Shown here in pieces: positions 51,801 through 59,622 of a stretch of DNA of 64,000 nucleotides. The stretch spans positions 47,987-111,986 of the forward strand of contig CASDSM010000019.1 of the NCBI GenBank assembly GCA_949283375.1. Reading direction: 5' to 3'. Source of the DNA: an uncultured Eubacteriales bacterium. GTDB taxonomy: Bacteria; Bacillota; Clostridia; Oscillospirales; Oscillospiraceae. The notes beneath the pieces were generated by a model. The model saw only the letters and a list, made by a program, of their open reading frames with translations, was not told the DNA's origin and searched no databases. The position numbers and the translations under genes were made by a program. Numbering within the stretch: the first letter of the stretch is position 1; the number at the start of each line of letters is the position of its first letter.

Positions 51801-53121
51801 GGCGGACCACCTCCCACGGGATGGGCTTGCCGGGGTTCACAAAGGTGTTGTACCGCTCGGTGATCTCGCCGTTTTTCAGCACGACCGCGCCGATCTCGGT
51901 CAGGTACTCCGTCTCACGGTTGAGACCGGTGGTCTCGATGTCAAAGCAGACGATCTCCTCCTCCAGACTGGCCGTGCTCTCTCCGTGGACGGCGACGCGG
52001 TCGTCCACGTCGTTGATGAAGTAGGCCTCCACCCCGTAGAGCACCTTGATCTTGTCCCCCGCGGCGTGCCATGCGTCCGGGAACGCCTGGGCGACGCCGT
52101 GGTCGGTGACGGCGATGGCGCTGTGCCCCCAGGAGATCGCCCGTTTGACCGCGTCCTTCACCTCGGTCAGGCCGTCCATGGTGGAAAAGCGGGTGTGCAG
52201 GTGCAGCTCCACCCGCTTCTCCTCCGCCTCGTCGCTGCGCCCCTCCGGCGCGGGGGCGGGGGCGATGGCGTAGGGCTTGAGCTCCATCTCGTTGCTGTAG
52301 CTGTCCAGGAGCACACGGCCCTCCACCGTGACGTACATCCCCTTTTTGATCCCCTCGAGGATGGGCTTTGCCTTCGCGTTTTGCAGGTAGGTGGAGACGG
52401 CCAGCGCGCCGGTGTCGTCTGTGATATAGAAATTGACGATCCAGGCCTTCGCCCGGCTCAGCTCGCGGTGCTCCACGGCGAAGACCTTGCCGGTGACGGC
52501 GACAAAGCCCATCTCCAGCGTGACATCCCGCATGGGGATCGGGCGGCGGCGGATCCCCTTGCCGAGGATCATGTCCGGATTGGCCGCGGCGGCGGGGGCC
52601 GGACGCCGCTTCTGGCCCGGCCGCGGCGCGGCGATGCGCTGGGCGCTCTGCCGGATGGCCTGCTCACGCAGGGCGGCCGTCTGGCGGAAAATATCCCCCG
52701 TGTCCTCCGCGGGCCCCTCCTCCCCGCCGGCGGGGGCGGAGCGGTCTGCCTCTCCCGGGCACTTCTCCGGCACAGGCGCGGCCTCCTCCGGCGCCGGGCG
52801 GGCCTCCTCCGGCGGTTCCTCCGGAATGGGCGCGGCCTCCTCCGGAGACTCCTCCGGCGCGGGGACGTCCTCCGTCCCGTCCGGCAGGACATGGAGGGTG
52901 ACCCGTCCGAGGCCATAGCCGGCGGCGATGACGCTCTCGAGCGCGCGCAGGCTGCGCGGGTCCGGCCGGAAGGAGAAGCGCGCGAGCAGGTCGGCTGAGC
53001 GGTCCGCGCGGTGCAGGACGACCTCCTGGAGCATACAGTCCTCCGCCAGCGGGCGCAGCGCGCCCTCCAGGCGGCAGTTTTGGAAAAAAGAGAGCAGTGG
53101 AACAGGATTTGCCAGAGCCAT
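48883..53121 (-). CDS. polC: DNA polymerase III alpha subunit, PolC type
   Basis: This 1412-residue replicative polymerase carries OB fold (near 210-300), PHP domain (VELHLHTRFSTMDGL), an inserted DEDDh proofreading exonuclease (VCFDIETTGLNRETEY), then the polymerase with a zinc-finger region (YRCPQCKFSDF; ACPVCGTMLKK) and VPDIDLNFSGEYQ. SRGSVGSSLVAFLSGITEV is a hallmark of low-GC Gram-positive PolC. An unusual feature is a Pro/Glu/Ala-rich, repetitive segment near residues 105-165, before the OB fold. The start at 53121 is favoured by AAGGA; an alternative ATG lies 21 bases further upstream. Confidence 0.95.
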   Translation of the reverse strand: MALANPVPLLSFFQNCRLEGALRPLAEDCMLQEVVLHRADRSADLLARFSFRPDPRSLRALESVIAAGYGLGRVTLHVLPDGTEDVPAPEESPEEAAPIPEEPPEEARPAPEEAAPVPEKCPGEADRSAPAGGEEGPAEDTGDIFRQTAALREQAIRQSAQRIAAPRPGQKRRPAPAAAANPDMILGKGIRRRPIPMRDVTLEMGFVAVTGKVFAVEHRELSRAKAWIVNFYITDDTGALAVSTYLQNAKAKPILEGIKKGMYVTVEGRVLLDSYSNEMELKPYAIAPAPAPEGRSDEAEEKRVELHLHTRFSTMDGLTEVKDAVKRAISWGHSAIAVTDHGVAQAFPDAWHAAGDKIKVLYGVEAYFINDVDDRVAVHGESTASLEEEIVCFDIETTGLNRETEYLTEIGAVVLKNGEITERYNTFVNPGKPIPWEVVRLTGITDEMVADAPGQSEALNDFLDWVGDRPLAAHNADFDMGFLAIGCERMGRPFSNASIDTLILAQNLLPELGKYKLDIVANHLNLPEFNHHRASDDAATVGYMLVPFRRMLADLGVRRIDQINPAMRTMRHQGRRRQRAQHLIVLAKNQTGLRNLYKLISLAHLEHFKRHPIMPKSVIDANREGLILGSACEAGELFQAIVDHKSYDELKRIAGWYDYLEIQPICNNRFLIGAGKARDEEELRGFNRMVLRLAKDLGKPCCATGDVHFLDPEDEIYRHVLQAAQGFEDADKELPIYFKTTEEMLEEFAYLGEEDCYKVVIGDPNRVAKWCDNIPPLPRGLFAPKLKNSAQELEDLVYSKAHALYGEKLPQIVQDRIDLELPGIIMRKYDVIYMSAQKLVADSLAHGYLVGSRGSVGSSLVAFLSGITEVNSLPPHYRCPQCKFSDFEVDQVKYGCGADLPDRACPVCGTMLKKDGFNIPFETFLGYGGTKVPDIDLNFSGEYQSSAHRYTFELFGQNHVFRAGTVGTVAEKTAYGYVLKYMQERGKKANRAELARLAGGCVGIKRTTGQHPGGMVVIPGDKEIYEFCPVQHPADDPNTDIVTTHFEYHSMEENLLKLDMLGHDDPTMIRMLQDVSGIDPIQIPLDDKDTMSIFCSSRVLGYEDDPILGPTGAVAIPEFGTAFTRQMLIDTQPKDFNTLLRLSGFSHGTDVWLGNAKDLILSGTASVSEAVGCRDDIMIYLIQKGIEPLKAFKFMEAVRKGVIHKGKSWPEGIEEEMRAHDIPEWYIESCRKIKYLFPKAHAVAYVMMAFRIAWFKVHDPLAFYAAYFSIRAKALDATCMCLGLDVCRQKMDELRAKEDTTDVEDKMLVTLEVCYEFYIRGFTFAKMDLYRSGATRFQVDRANQALIPPFTACPGLGEAAAQSIVDARQGRTFISVEELNASCPKLSKAHIDLLRYMGALDGLPDTSQITFF

Positions 53122-53198
53122 ACAATTACCGATCCTTCCCATCCGGCGGCCCGGCCGCCGCGGCGTCAACATCTGCGCGAAGATTTTGTGCAGAGACG

Positions 53199-53227
53199 AT
53201 TATACCACATCCCGACCGGGCGGGCAA
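53199..53227 (-). promoter_or_regulatory. polC promoter
   Basis: TTGCCC (53222-53227) and TATAAT (53199-53204), spacer 17, minus strand, with TGTGG before the -10 box. Confidence 0.65.
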
Positions 53228-53289
53228 CGCCCCGGGGGCGCGCCATGCCTCCCCCCTGCCCTGGCCGGAAAAAGTCTGCGATTTCCCTC

Positions 53290-53318
53290 TTTACTTTTTC
53301 GCCGGAAGTTGCTATAAT
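53290..53318 (+). promoter_or_regulatory. tRNA-Arg(CCG) promoter
   Basis: TTTACT (53290-53295) and TATAAT (53313-53318), spacer 17. Confidence 0.75.
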
Positions 53319-53346
53319 GATTGAGCGCTTGAGAGCGCCGGCAGAC

Positions 53347-53422
53347 GCGCCCGTGGTCTAATGGATAAGGCACCAGATTCCGGTTCTGGTTACTGGGGGT
53401 TCGAGTCCCTTCGGGCGTACCA
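53347..53422 (+). tRNA. tRNA-Arg (anticodon CCG)
   Basis: A 76-base cloverleaf with encoded CCA: acceptor GCGCCCG/CGGGCGT, D arm GTCTAATGGATAAGGC, anticodon stem CCAGA/TCTGG enclosing TTCCGGT (anticodon CCG), T arm GGGTTCGAGTCCC. Promoter and terminator fit. Confidence 0.95.
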
Positions 53423-53464
53423 AAAGAAACGGCTGATTTCACTTGGAAATCGGCCGTTTCTTTT
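53422..53464 (+). terminator. Terminator of tRNA-Arg(CCG)
   Basis: A 19-bp stem with one wobble pair (53422-53440 with 53446-53464) and a five-base loop, followed by GTTTTC. Confidence 0.92.
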
Positions 53465-53653
53465 GTTTTCTCGGCATTATCTGCACTTTTCTGTCATTTT
53501 TCCCAATTGGGCCGGACGGGCGTCATTTCCCTTTTTCCGCAAACAGCGCCAACGGCAGTCAATTTTGGCACACAGACAAGGCCGCCAGGGACAGTCGCCC
53601 ATCCCCGGCGCTCCCGCCCTGCTCCGCTCCGTCCCGCTGTCCGCGCGCCGCGC

Positions 53654-55033
53654 TCACTTCTCCTGCGTCAGCCAGCCGGCCACGCGGTTGAGCTCGCCCG
53701 CGCCCACGGTGAGGATCAGGTCGCCCGGCTGGGCCAGGCCGCGCAGGGCGGCCTCCGTCTCCTCCAGGGTGGCGCAGTAGCGCGCGCCGGGGATGCGCGC
53801 GGCCAGGTCGCGCGAGGAGATGCCGGTCTCGTTCGTCTCGCGGGCGGGGAAGATCTCCATCAGCACCGTCACATCCGGCCGGGAGAGCTCCTGCACGAAG
53901 CCGTCAAAGAAGGCGATCGTCCGGGTATAGGTGTGCGGCTGGAAGGCGCAGAGGATGCGCCGGTATCCCATCGCCCCGGCGGTGTCAAAGAGGGTGTGCA
54001 GCTCGCCGGGGTGGTGGGCGTAGTCGTCGTAGACCTGCGCGCCGTTGCACGTCCCGCGGTACTCAAAGCGGCGCTCCGCCCCGTGGAACTGCGCGAGGCC
54101 GCGCGCGATCGCCTCCGGCGCGATGCCCATCGCCTGTGCCGCGGCAGCGGCGGCGAGGGCGTTGAGCACGTTGTGCCGCCCCGGCACCGAGAGGGCGACG
54201 TCGCAGAGCGCCTCGCCGTGGCTCACCACGGTGAAGCGGGCCATGCCGTGCTCCCAGGAGAGGCCGCGCGCCGTGACGTCCGCCGGACGGTCCAAGCCGA
54301 AGGTGATCACCCGCCGGTCCAGGCCGGCCAGGGCACGCATCGTGTTCGCGTTGTCCGCGTTGGCGACCACCGCCCCCTCCCCTTCCGGCACCAGCCGGGC
54401 AAAGGCGCGGAAGGAGCGCTCGATCTCCTCCAGGTCGTGGAAGAAATCCATGTGGTCCTCCTCGATGTTGAGCACCACCGCCACCGTCGGGCGGAAGGAG
54501 AGGAAGGAGTTGCAGTATTCGCACGACTCAAACACTGCCGTGTCCCCGTGGCCGATGCGGTAGCCCGCGCCGAGCAGGGGGAGATTGCCGCCGATCATGA
54601 TGGTGGGGTCCAGCTCCGCCTCCATGACGATGTGGGTACACATGGAGGTGGTGGTGGTCTTGCCGTGGGTGCCCGACACGCACAGGGCGTGCGTATAGTC
54701 CGTCATCAGCGCGCCGAGGGCCTGCGCCCGCTCGTAGACCGGGATGCCGGCCGCGCGGGCGGCGGCGATCTCAGGGTTATCCTCGTGCGCGGCGGCGGTG
54801 CGGATGACCAGCTCCGCTCCCGCGATCTGCTCCGCCCGCTGGCCCACATAGACCGGCGCCCCCTGACGGCGCAGCTGCTCCAGGGCGGCGGAGTCGCGCA
54901 GGTCGGACCCGGAGACCGCCACGCCGCGGCGCAACAGCATCTCGGCCAGAGGGAACATTGACACCCCGCCGACGCCCACCAGATGCGCCCGGCAACCGGG
55001 GCGGAGCTTTTCCTTCAACTCGCTCACTGACAT
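53654..55033 (-). CDS. murC: UDP-N-acetylmuramate--L-alanine ligase
   Basis: This 459-residue Mur ligase adds L-alanine to UDP-MurNAc, the first peptide step of peptidoglycan. HLVGVGGVSMFPLAEML is the UDP-binding start, and VSGTHGKTTTTSMCTHI the ATP site; YDDYAHHPGELHTL is typical of MurC. The start at 55033 is eight bases after GGAGG; an ATG two codons upstream is too close to that site. No clear terminator lies between its stop and tRNA-Arg. Confidence 0.95.
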   Translation of the reverse strand: MSVSELKEKLRPGCRAHLVGVGGVSMFPLAEMLLRRGVAVSGSDLRDSAALEQLRRQGAPVYVGQRAEQIAGAELVIRTAAAHEDNPEIAAARAAGIPVYERAQALGALMTDYTHALCVSGTHGKTTTTSMCTHIVMEAELDPTIMIGGNLPLLGAGYRIGHGDTAVFESCEYCNSFLSFRPTVAVVLNIEEDHMDFFHDLEEIERSFRAFARLVPEGEGAVVANADNANTMRALAGLDRRVITFGLDRPADVTARGLSWEHGMARFTVVSHGEALCDVALSVPGRHNVLNALAAAAAAQAMGIAPEAIARGLAQFHGAERRFEYRGTCNGAQVYDDYAHHPGELHTLFDTAGAMGYRRILCAFQPHTYTRTIAFFDGFVQELSRPDVTVLMEIFPARETNETGISSRDLAARIPGARYCATLEETEAALRGLAQPGDLILTVGAGELNRVAGWLTQEK

Positions 55034-55089
55034 AACCATAACCTCCAGACGGTCCGCCCTCCGGCGCACCCGGTCGAATTTCACTCCAT

Positions 55090-55118
55090 ATTATAGTGTA
55101 CCGTGCCGCAGGATGCAA
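55090..55118 (-). promoter_or_regulatory. murC promoter
   Basis: TTGCAT (55113-55118) and TATAAT (55090-55095), spacer 17, minus strand. Confidence 0.78.
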
Positions 55119-55173
55119 GCGCGGGGACCCTATTCTGCCCGCTGCGCGGCAGGTCATACCGGTCAGAAGATGC

Positions 55174-55211
55174 AGAAAACCCCTCCGCCATCCCGAGCGG
55201 AGGGGTTTTCT
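55174..55211 (-). terminator. Terminator of rpmB
   Basis: A 14-bp perfect stem (55174-55187 with 55198-55211) with T-run sequence built into the arms. Confidence 0.9.
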
Positions 55212-55223
55212 GTCAGCACACGC

Positions 55224-55409
55224 TCAGGCGCGCTCGACTTTACCGGAACGGAGGCATCTCGTGCAGGCGTAGACGTGAGTGGGGGTGCCATTCACGACCG
55301 CCTTGACGCGCTTCACGTTGGGCTTCCAGGGACGGTTGGAGCGGCGGTGAGAGTGGGAAACCTGAATGCCGAACACAACGCCCTTGCCGCAAAAGTCGCA
55401 CTTTGCCAT
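55224..55409 (-). CDS. rpmB: 50S ribosomal protein L28
   Basis: This 61-residue ribosomal protein has AKCDFCGKGVVFGIQVSH and a C-terminal YACTRCLRSGKVERA, with two CxxC pairs suited to zinc. The basic segment RRSNRPWKPNVKRVK is typical of L28. The start at 55409 follows GAGGAGG. The gene is monocistronic with promoter and terminator. Confidence 0.96.
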   Translation of the reverse strand: MAKCDFCGKGVVFGIQVSHSHRRSNRPWKPNVKRVKAVVNGTPTHVYACTRCLRSGKVERA

Positions 55410-55451
55410 TGATATAACCTCCTCACTTTGTATCATTGAACAGCATTGGTT

Positions 55452-55480
55452 ATTTTATCAGATTGCGCGGAGAAAATCAA
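55452..55480 (-). promoter_or_regulatory. rpmB promoter
   Basis: TTGATT (55475-55480) and TAAAAT (55452-55457), spacer 17, minus strand. Confidence 0.72.
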
Positions 55481-55527
55481 GTGCCGGGAGAAATTTTTTT
55501 GTTTTTCTGCAAACGGAGAAGAAAACG

Positions 55528-55556
55528 TTGCCAAACATATGAAAAGCCGATATACT
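55528..55556 (+). promoter_or_regulatory. hprK promoter
   Basis: TTGCCA (55528-55533) and TATACT (55551-55556), spacer 17, 36 bases before the TTG start. Confidence 0.75.
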
Positions 55557-55592
55557 AAAGTAAAGAACACGAAAGCGAAGGAGGCGACTGCC

Positions 55593-56546
55593 TTGGACCG
55601 TGGCTATTACGTCGAGCTGGGCGTCCTCATCAGGGAGTTCAATTTACAGGTGATCCGCGGCGGACCGGACTATGAGAAGGTGCGCATCCACAAGCCGAGC
55701 ATCAACCGCCCCGGGCTGCAGCTCGTCGGTTTTTACGACTACTTTGACAACGAGCGGGTACAGCTGCTCGGCATGGTGGAGTGGACCTATCTCACCGGGC
55801 TGACGGCGGAGGAGCGGCAGAAGCGGTTTGACGACCTCTTCTCCCGGCCGGTGCCCGCCGTCATCGTCGCGCGCAACCTGGACATCTTCCCCGAGTGCCT
55901 CGCGGCGGCGGAGAAGTATGACCGCCCCCTCCTGCGCAGCGACCAGAACACCGCCGCCCTCCAGACCACCCTCATCACCTATCTGAACAACTGCCTCGCC
56001 CCGCGCATCACCCGGCACGGGGTGCTGCTGGAGATCTACGGCGAGGGGGTCCTCCTCCTCGGCGAGAGCGGCGTCGGCAAGAGCGAGACGGCGGTGGAGC
56101 TCATCAAGCGCGGCCACCGGCTGATCGCCGACGACGCGGTGGAGATCCGCCGCTCCGGCGCGAACACCCTCACCGGCATGGCCCCCGAGCTCATCCGCTA
56201 CTATGTGGAACTGCGCGGCATCGGCGTGATCGACGTGCGGCGGCTCTTCGGCATGTCCGCCGTCAAGGACAGCCAGGAGATCAATATGGTCATCAACCTC
56301 GAGCTGTGGAAGGAGGGCATGCTCTACGACCGGCTGGGGCTGGAGAGCCTGTACACCTCCATCCTGGACGTGCAGCTGCCGACGCTGACCATCCCGGTCA
56401 AGCCGGGGCGCAACCTCGCCGTCGTCATCGAGGTGGCCGCGATGAACAACCGTCACAAGAAGATGGGCTACAACGCGGCCAAGGAGTTCACCGACCAGAT
56501 CAACGCCCACTTCGACCAGCAATTGGCCGGGGGCGGCATGCTCTGA
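55593..56546 (+). CDS. hprK: HPr kinase/phosphorylase
   Basis: This 317-residue enzyme phosphorylates and dephosphorylates HPr at Ser46, setting carbon catabolite repression in Firmicutes. The Walker A is LLGESGVGKSETAVEL; the signature EVAAMNNRHKKMGYNAA is near the C terminus. The start is a TTG at 55593, eight bases after AAGGAGG, giving the usual length; the longer frame from 55446 would run through the promoter. It heads a cluster with a ROK kinase and phosphatase, linking sugar status to metabolism. Confidence 0.94.
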   Translation: MDRGYYVELGVLIREFNLQVIRGGPDYEKVRIHKPSINRPGLQLVGFYDYFDNERVQLLGMVEWTYLTGLTAEERQKRFDDLFSRPVPAVIVARNLDIFPECLAAAEKYDRPLLRSDQNTAALQTTLITYLNNCLAPRITRHGVLLEIYGEGVLLLGESGVGKSETAVELIKRGHRLIADDAVEIRRSGANTLTGMAPELIRYYVELRGIGVIDVRRLFGMSAVKDSQEINMVINLELWKEGMLYDRLGLESLYTSILDVQLPTLTIPVKPGRNLAVVIEVAAMNNRHKKMGYNAAKEFTDQINAHFDQQLAGGGML

Positions 56547-56564
56547 CCGAGAGGGGGCAGCACT

Positions 56565-57518
56565 GTGGTACGCATCGGGATCGACGTCGGCGGCACCAAT
56601 CTGGTCGCCGGCGTGGTGGATGAGCAGAACCGGATCGTCGCCAGGGCCAAGACCCGCGCGAGCGAATATCCCACCGGAGAGGCGATGGTGGCCGGGATGG
56701 CCCGGATCGCCCGGCAGGCGGCGGAGAACGCCGGCGCGCCCCTCTCCCAAGTCCGCGCCGTCGGCATCGGCATCCCCGGCATGGTGGACGACGAGACCGG
56801 CGTCGCCGTCAAGTCGGTCAACACCGCCTTTGACCACACGCCGGTGCGCGCGCTCTTTCAGGAGCACTGGCCGGTGCCGGTCTATCTGGAGAACGACGCC
56901 TGCTGCGCCGTGCTCGGCGAGGGGATCGCCGGGTGCGGGCGGGACAGCTCGTTTATGATGATGTTCACCCTGGGCACCGGCGTGGGCGGCAGCTATCTGC
57001 GCAAGACCGCCAACGGCATCCGCCTGCAGGGCACCGAGATCGGACATATGGTCATCGTACACGGCGGGGCGCCCTGCCCCTGCGGGCGGCGGGGCTGCTG
57101 GGAGCAGTATTCCTCCGCCGCCGCCCTCAAGCGCATGACGCGCGAGCAGATGCAGCGCCACCCGGAGAGCGCGATGTGGGACCTCTGCGGCGGCGACCTG
57201 GAGCAGGTGAGCGGGCGCACCTCCTTCCTCGCGATGGAGGCGGGGGACGCGGCGGCCAGAGAGCTGACCGCGCGCTATCTCGACCTGCTGGCCGACGGGC
57301 TGGCCAACGCGGTGAATATCTTCTCCCCCGAGCTGATCTGTCTGGGCGGAGGGGTGGCCAACGAGCGGGAGGAAAACCTCCTCTATCCCCTCCAGCGGAT
57401 GGTCACAGAGCGGACGCAGGTGCGTCAGGGCGTCCAGTCCACCCGGTTCGTCAAGGCCCAACTGGGCAACGACGCGGGCATCATCGGCGCGGCCCTGCTG
57501 GACATGCCGCGCGTCTGA
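56565..57518 (+). CDS. ROK-family sugar kinase (probable glucokinase)
   Basis: This 317-residue ROK protein phosphorylates glucose or a related hexose. IGIDVGGTNLVAGVV is the ATP-binding start; VYLENDACCAVLGE and the zinc motif CPCGRRGCWEQYSS follow. The start is a GTG at 56565, after GAGGGGG. It lies 18 bases after hprK and is probably co-transcribed, a sensible pairing of glucose entry with catabolite control. Other ROK sugars (mannose, N-acetylmannosamine) are possible. Confidence 0.9.
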   Translation: MVRIGIDVGGTNLVAGVVDEQNRIVARAKTRASEYPTGEAMVAGMARIARQAAENAGAPLSQVRAVGIGIPGMVDDETGVAVKSVNTAFDHTPVRALFQEHWPVPVYLENDACCAVLGEGIAGCGRDSSFMMMFTLGTGVGGSYLRKTANGIRLQGTEIGHMVIVHGGAPCPCGRRGCWEQYSSAAALKRMTREQMQRHPESAMWDLCGGDLEQVSGRTSFLAMEAGDAAARELTARYLDLLADGLANAVNIFSPELICLGGGVANEREENLLYPLQRMVTERTQVRQGVQSTRFVKAQLGNDAGIIGAALLDMPRV

Positions 57519-57577
57519 GGCGCAGCTGTCCGCCGGATACACAGACCAATACAGAGATACAGGAGGTCAGCAACGCC

Positions 57578-58375
57578 ATGCAGCAGATCGTCTCCGAGCG
57601 GGAGGTCATCCGCCTGGTGCGCGCCCTGCGCCCACTCATTCTGGACCGGGCCGGGGCCGCCGACGTGCGCGAGAAGAGTGCAGCCAACTACGTCACCGCC
57701 ACCGACCTCGCCGTGCAGCGCACCCTCTTCCGCCAGCTCACCCGGCGCTGGCCCGGCATCCAGTGCATGGGCGAGGAGGAGGGGGCCGCCGCCCGGCGGT
57801 CCGACCGGCCGGTGTGGATCCTCGACCCCATCGACGGCACGGCCAACCTGGTCCACGGCTACGGCGAGAGCGCCGTCTCCCTCGCCCTCTGGGACGGGCG
57901 GGAGGTCGTGCTCGGGGTGGTCTACAATCCCTTCCGGGAGGAGGTCTTCTCCGCCGCCCGCGGTCAGGGCAGCCGCTGCAACGGCGCGCGCATCCACTGC
58001 AGCAACCGCACCGGCCTCGGCCACAGCCTGGCCATCTTCGGCACCTCCCCCTATGAGAAGGAGGAGCGGGCGGACGCCCTCTTTGACCGCCTCAAGCGCA
58101 TCTACCTGCGCACGGAGGACCTGCGCCGGGGCGGGAGCGCCGCCATCGACCTCTGCCGGGTGGCCGCCGGGCGGGCGGAGCTCTATTTTGAGTACAACCT
58201 CAAGCCGTGGGACTATGCCGCCGGGCAGCTCATCCTCCGCGAGGCGGGCGGGGCGTGCACCGCGATGGACGGCGGGTCCCTCTGTCCGCTGGAGAATGCG
58301 GACATCCTCGCCACCAACGGCCTGATCCACGAGCAGGTGCTCGCCCTGCTGGGCCCGGCGGCAGGCCGCAGTTGA
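57578..58375 (+). CDS. Inositol monophosphatase family protein
   Basis: This 265-residue lithium-sensitive-type phosphatase has the three metal motifs: GEEEG near residue 67, VWILDPIDGTANLVHG near 84, and PWDYAAGQLILREAGG near 210. It dephosphorylates inositol phosphate, a sugar phosphate, or 3'-phosphoadenosine compounds; which is unknown. AGGAGG precedes the ATG by 11 bases. It is in line with hprK and the ROK kinase. Confidence 0.9.
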   Translation: MQQIVSEREVIRLVRALRPLILDRAGAADVREKSAANYVTATDLAVQRTLFRQLTRRWPGIQCMGEEEGAAARRSDRPVWILDPIDGTANLVHGYGESAVSLALWDGREVVLGVVYNPFREEVFSAARGQGSRCNGARIHCSNRTGLGHSLAIFGTSPYEKEERADALFDRLKRIYLRTEDLRRGGSAAIDLCRVAAGRAELYFEYNLKPWDYAAGQLILREAGGACTAMDGGSLCPLENADILATNGLIHEQVLALLGPAAGRS

Positions 58376-58399
58376 CATTTCCCCTCTGAGCGGTACAAT
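58372..58399 (+). promoter_or_regulatory. coaX promoter
   Basis: Consensus TTGACA (58372-58377) and TACAAT (58394-58399), spacer 16, overlapping the phosphatase stop codon. Confidence 0.78.
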
Positions 58400-58447
58400 A
58401 GACCGCAGATATCTCCCTGCGCGGGAGCTGGAAGTGAGGCGCACGCC

Positions 58448-59227
58448 ATGATCCTGGCCATTGACATCGGCAACACCAACATCGTCCTCGGCGGCATCGA
58501 GCACGGCCGCCGGGTCTTCACCGCCCGGTGCGGCAGCGACCGGAACAAGACGGAGGACGAGTACGCCATGCTCTTTGAGGGCATTTTGAAGATGCACGGG
58601 GTGGCGCCCGGGGACATCGAGGGGGGCATCCTCTCCTCGGTGGTGCCCTATCTGCGCACCATCATCCCCCGGGCGGTCCACCTGCTCACCGGAAAGCACA
58701 TCCTGGTGGTGGGCTCCGGGCTCAAGACCGGCCTGAACATCCGCATGGACAACCCCGCCTCGGTGGGCAGCGACCTGGTGGTGGACGCGGTGGCCGCCCT
58801 GTCCAAATACCCCACCCCCATCGCCATCTTTGACATGGGCACCGCCACCACCCTCTCGGTGATCGCCAAAAATGGGGACTACATCGGCGGCATGATCATC
58901 CCCGGCCTCCGGTTGTCGGTGGACGCCCTCTCCGCCCGGGCGGCGGCCCTGCCCTATATCAGCCTGAGGACCCCGCCCCGGCTCATCGGCTCGAACACGG
59001 TGGACTGCATGCAGTCCGGCGCCATCTACGGCTGCGCCGCCATGATGGACGGGCTCATCGACCGGGTGGAGGAGGAGCTGGGCGAACCGGTCACCGCCGT
59101 CCTCACCGGCGGGCTGGGCGCGCTGGTGGCCCCCCACTGCAGGCGGGAGATCCATCTGGAGCAGGACCTCCTCATCCACGGCCTCCAGATCCTCTATGAG
59201 AAAAATCAGGCCCGGAAGAAAAAATGA
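58448..59227 (+). CDS. coaX: Type III pantothenate kinase
   Basis: This 259-residue enzyme phosphorylates pantothenate, the first committed step to CoA. LAIDIGNTNIVLGG is the N-terminal phosphate loop, and IFDMGTATTLSVI with GGMIIPGLRLSVDAL are CoaX motifs. It has its own promoter and is followed by tRNA-Gly. Together with coaE (32984) the window holds both ends of the CoA pathway. Confidence 0.94.
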   Translation: MILAIDIGNTNIVLGGIEHGRRVFTARCGSDRNKTEDEYAMLFEGILKMHGVAPGDIEGGILSSVVPYLRTIIPRAVHLLTGKHILVVGSGLKTGLNIRMDNPASVGSDLVVDAVAALSKYPTPIAIFDMGTATTLSVIAKNGDYIGGMIIPGLRLSVDALSARAAALPYISLRTPPRLIGSNTVDCMQSGAIYGCAAMMDGLIDRVEEELGEPVTAVLTGGLGALVAPHCRREIHLEQDLLIHGLQILYEKNQARKKK

Positions 59228-59248
59228 CCGCTCCGGCCAAATTCCCCC

Positions 59249-59277
59249 TTGCAAATCTCCGGGCGGGGTGATATAAT
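59249..59277 (+). promoter_or_regulatory. tRNA-Gly promoter
   Basis: TTGCAA (59249-59254) and TATAAT (59272-59277), spacer 17. The 17-mer ending in TTGCAAATCT is shared with the aspB promoter. Confidence 0.8.
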
Positions 59278-59295
59278 ATCTCTCGCCCTGAAGAT

Positions 59296-59369
59296 GCAGG
59301 TGTAGTTCAATGGCAGAACTCCAGCTTCCCAAGCTGGCCACGAGGGTTCGATTCCCTTCACCTGCTCCA
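59296..59369 (+). tRNA. tRNA-Gly (anticodon CCC)
   Basis: A 74-base cloverleaf with encoded CCA: acceptor GCAGGTG/CACCTGC, D arm AGTTCAATGGCAGAACT, anticodon stem CCAGC/GCTGG enclosing TTCCCAA (CCC), T arm AGGGTTCGATTCCCT. Confidence 0.96.
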
Positions 59370-59375
59370 GAAAAG

Positions 59376-59412
59376 AGACCTCTCTTGTCCGCCGCGGCAG
59401 GAGAGGTCTTTT
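59376..59412 (+). terminator. Terminator of tRNA-Gly
   Basis: A nine-base-pair stem (59376-59384 with 59401-59409) followed by TTTTCTTGCC. Confidence 0.85.
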
Positions 59413-59622
59413 CTTGCCTTTGGAGCCGGCAGGAAAGGCCGCCGCAGGGGCCGGAACGGTCACAGGGCCATGCCGGCCCCTGTTCTGCGTGCCTGCACTG
59501 AAATATGGCGTATTTCCGGCATCCCTCCGCTTTGCAGGGGGGACTCCCGGGCCGTCACACGGCGCAAAACGCCAGATCGTGCGCTGATAGTTCCTGATCC
59601 GGCAAAGTTCGGCAGAAGCGTC
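59413..59622. other. Non-coding stretch with a strong hairpin
   Basis: No supportable gene lies in these 210 bases. A ten-base-pair perfect stem (59445-59454 with 59473-59482) stands out, and GAAATAT/GTATTTC and GGCG/CGCC small dyads follow. It may be an untranslated leader remnant or a small RNA; nothing decides. Confidence 0.4.

Noticed and set aside
48952-52998. A 1348-codon open frame on the plus strand opposite polC
   Set aside because: Same shadow effect; repetitive His/Val/Gly/Leu composition and no recognisable motif, while PolC motifs fill the minus strand.
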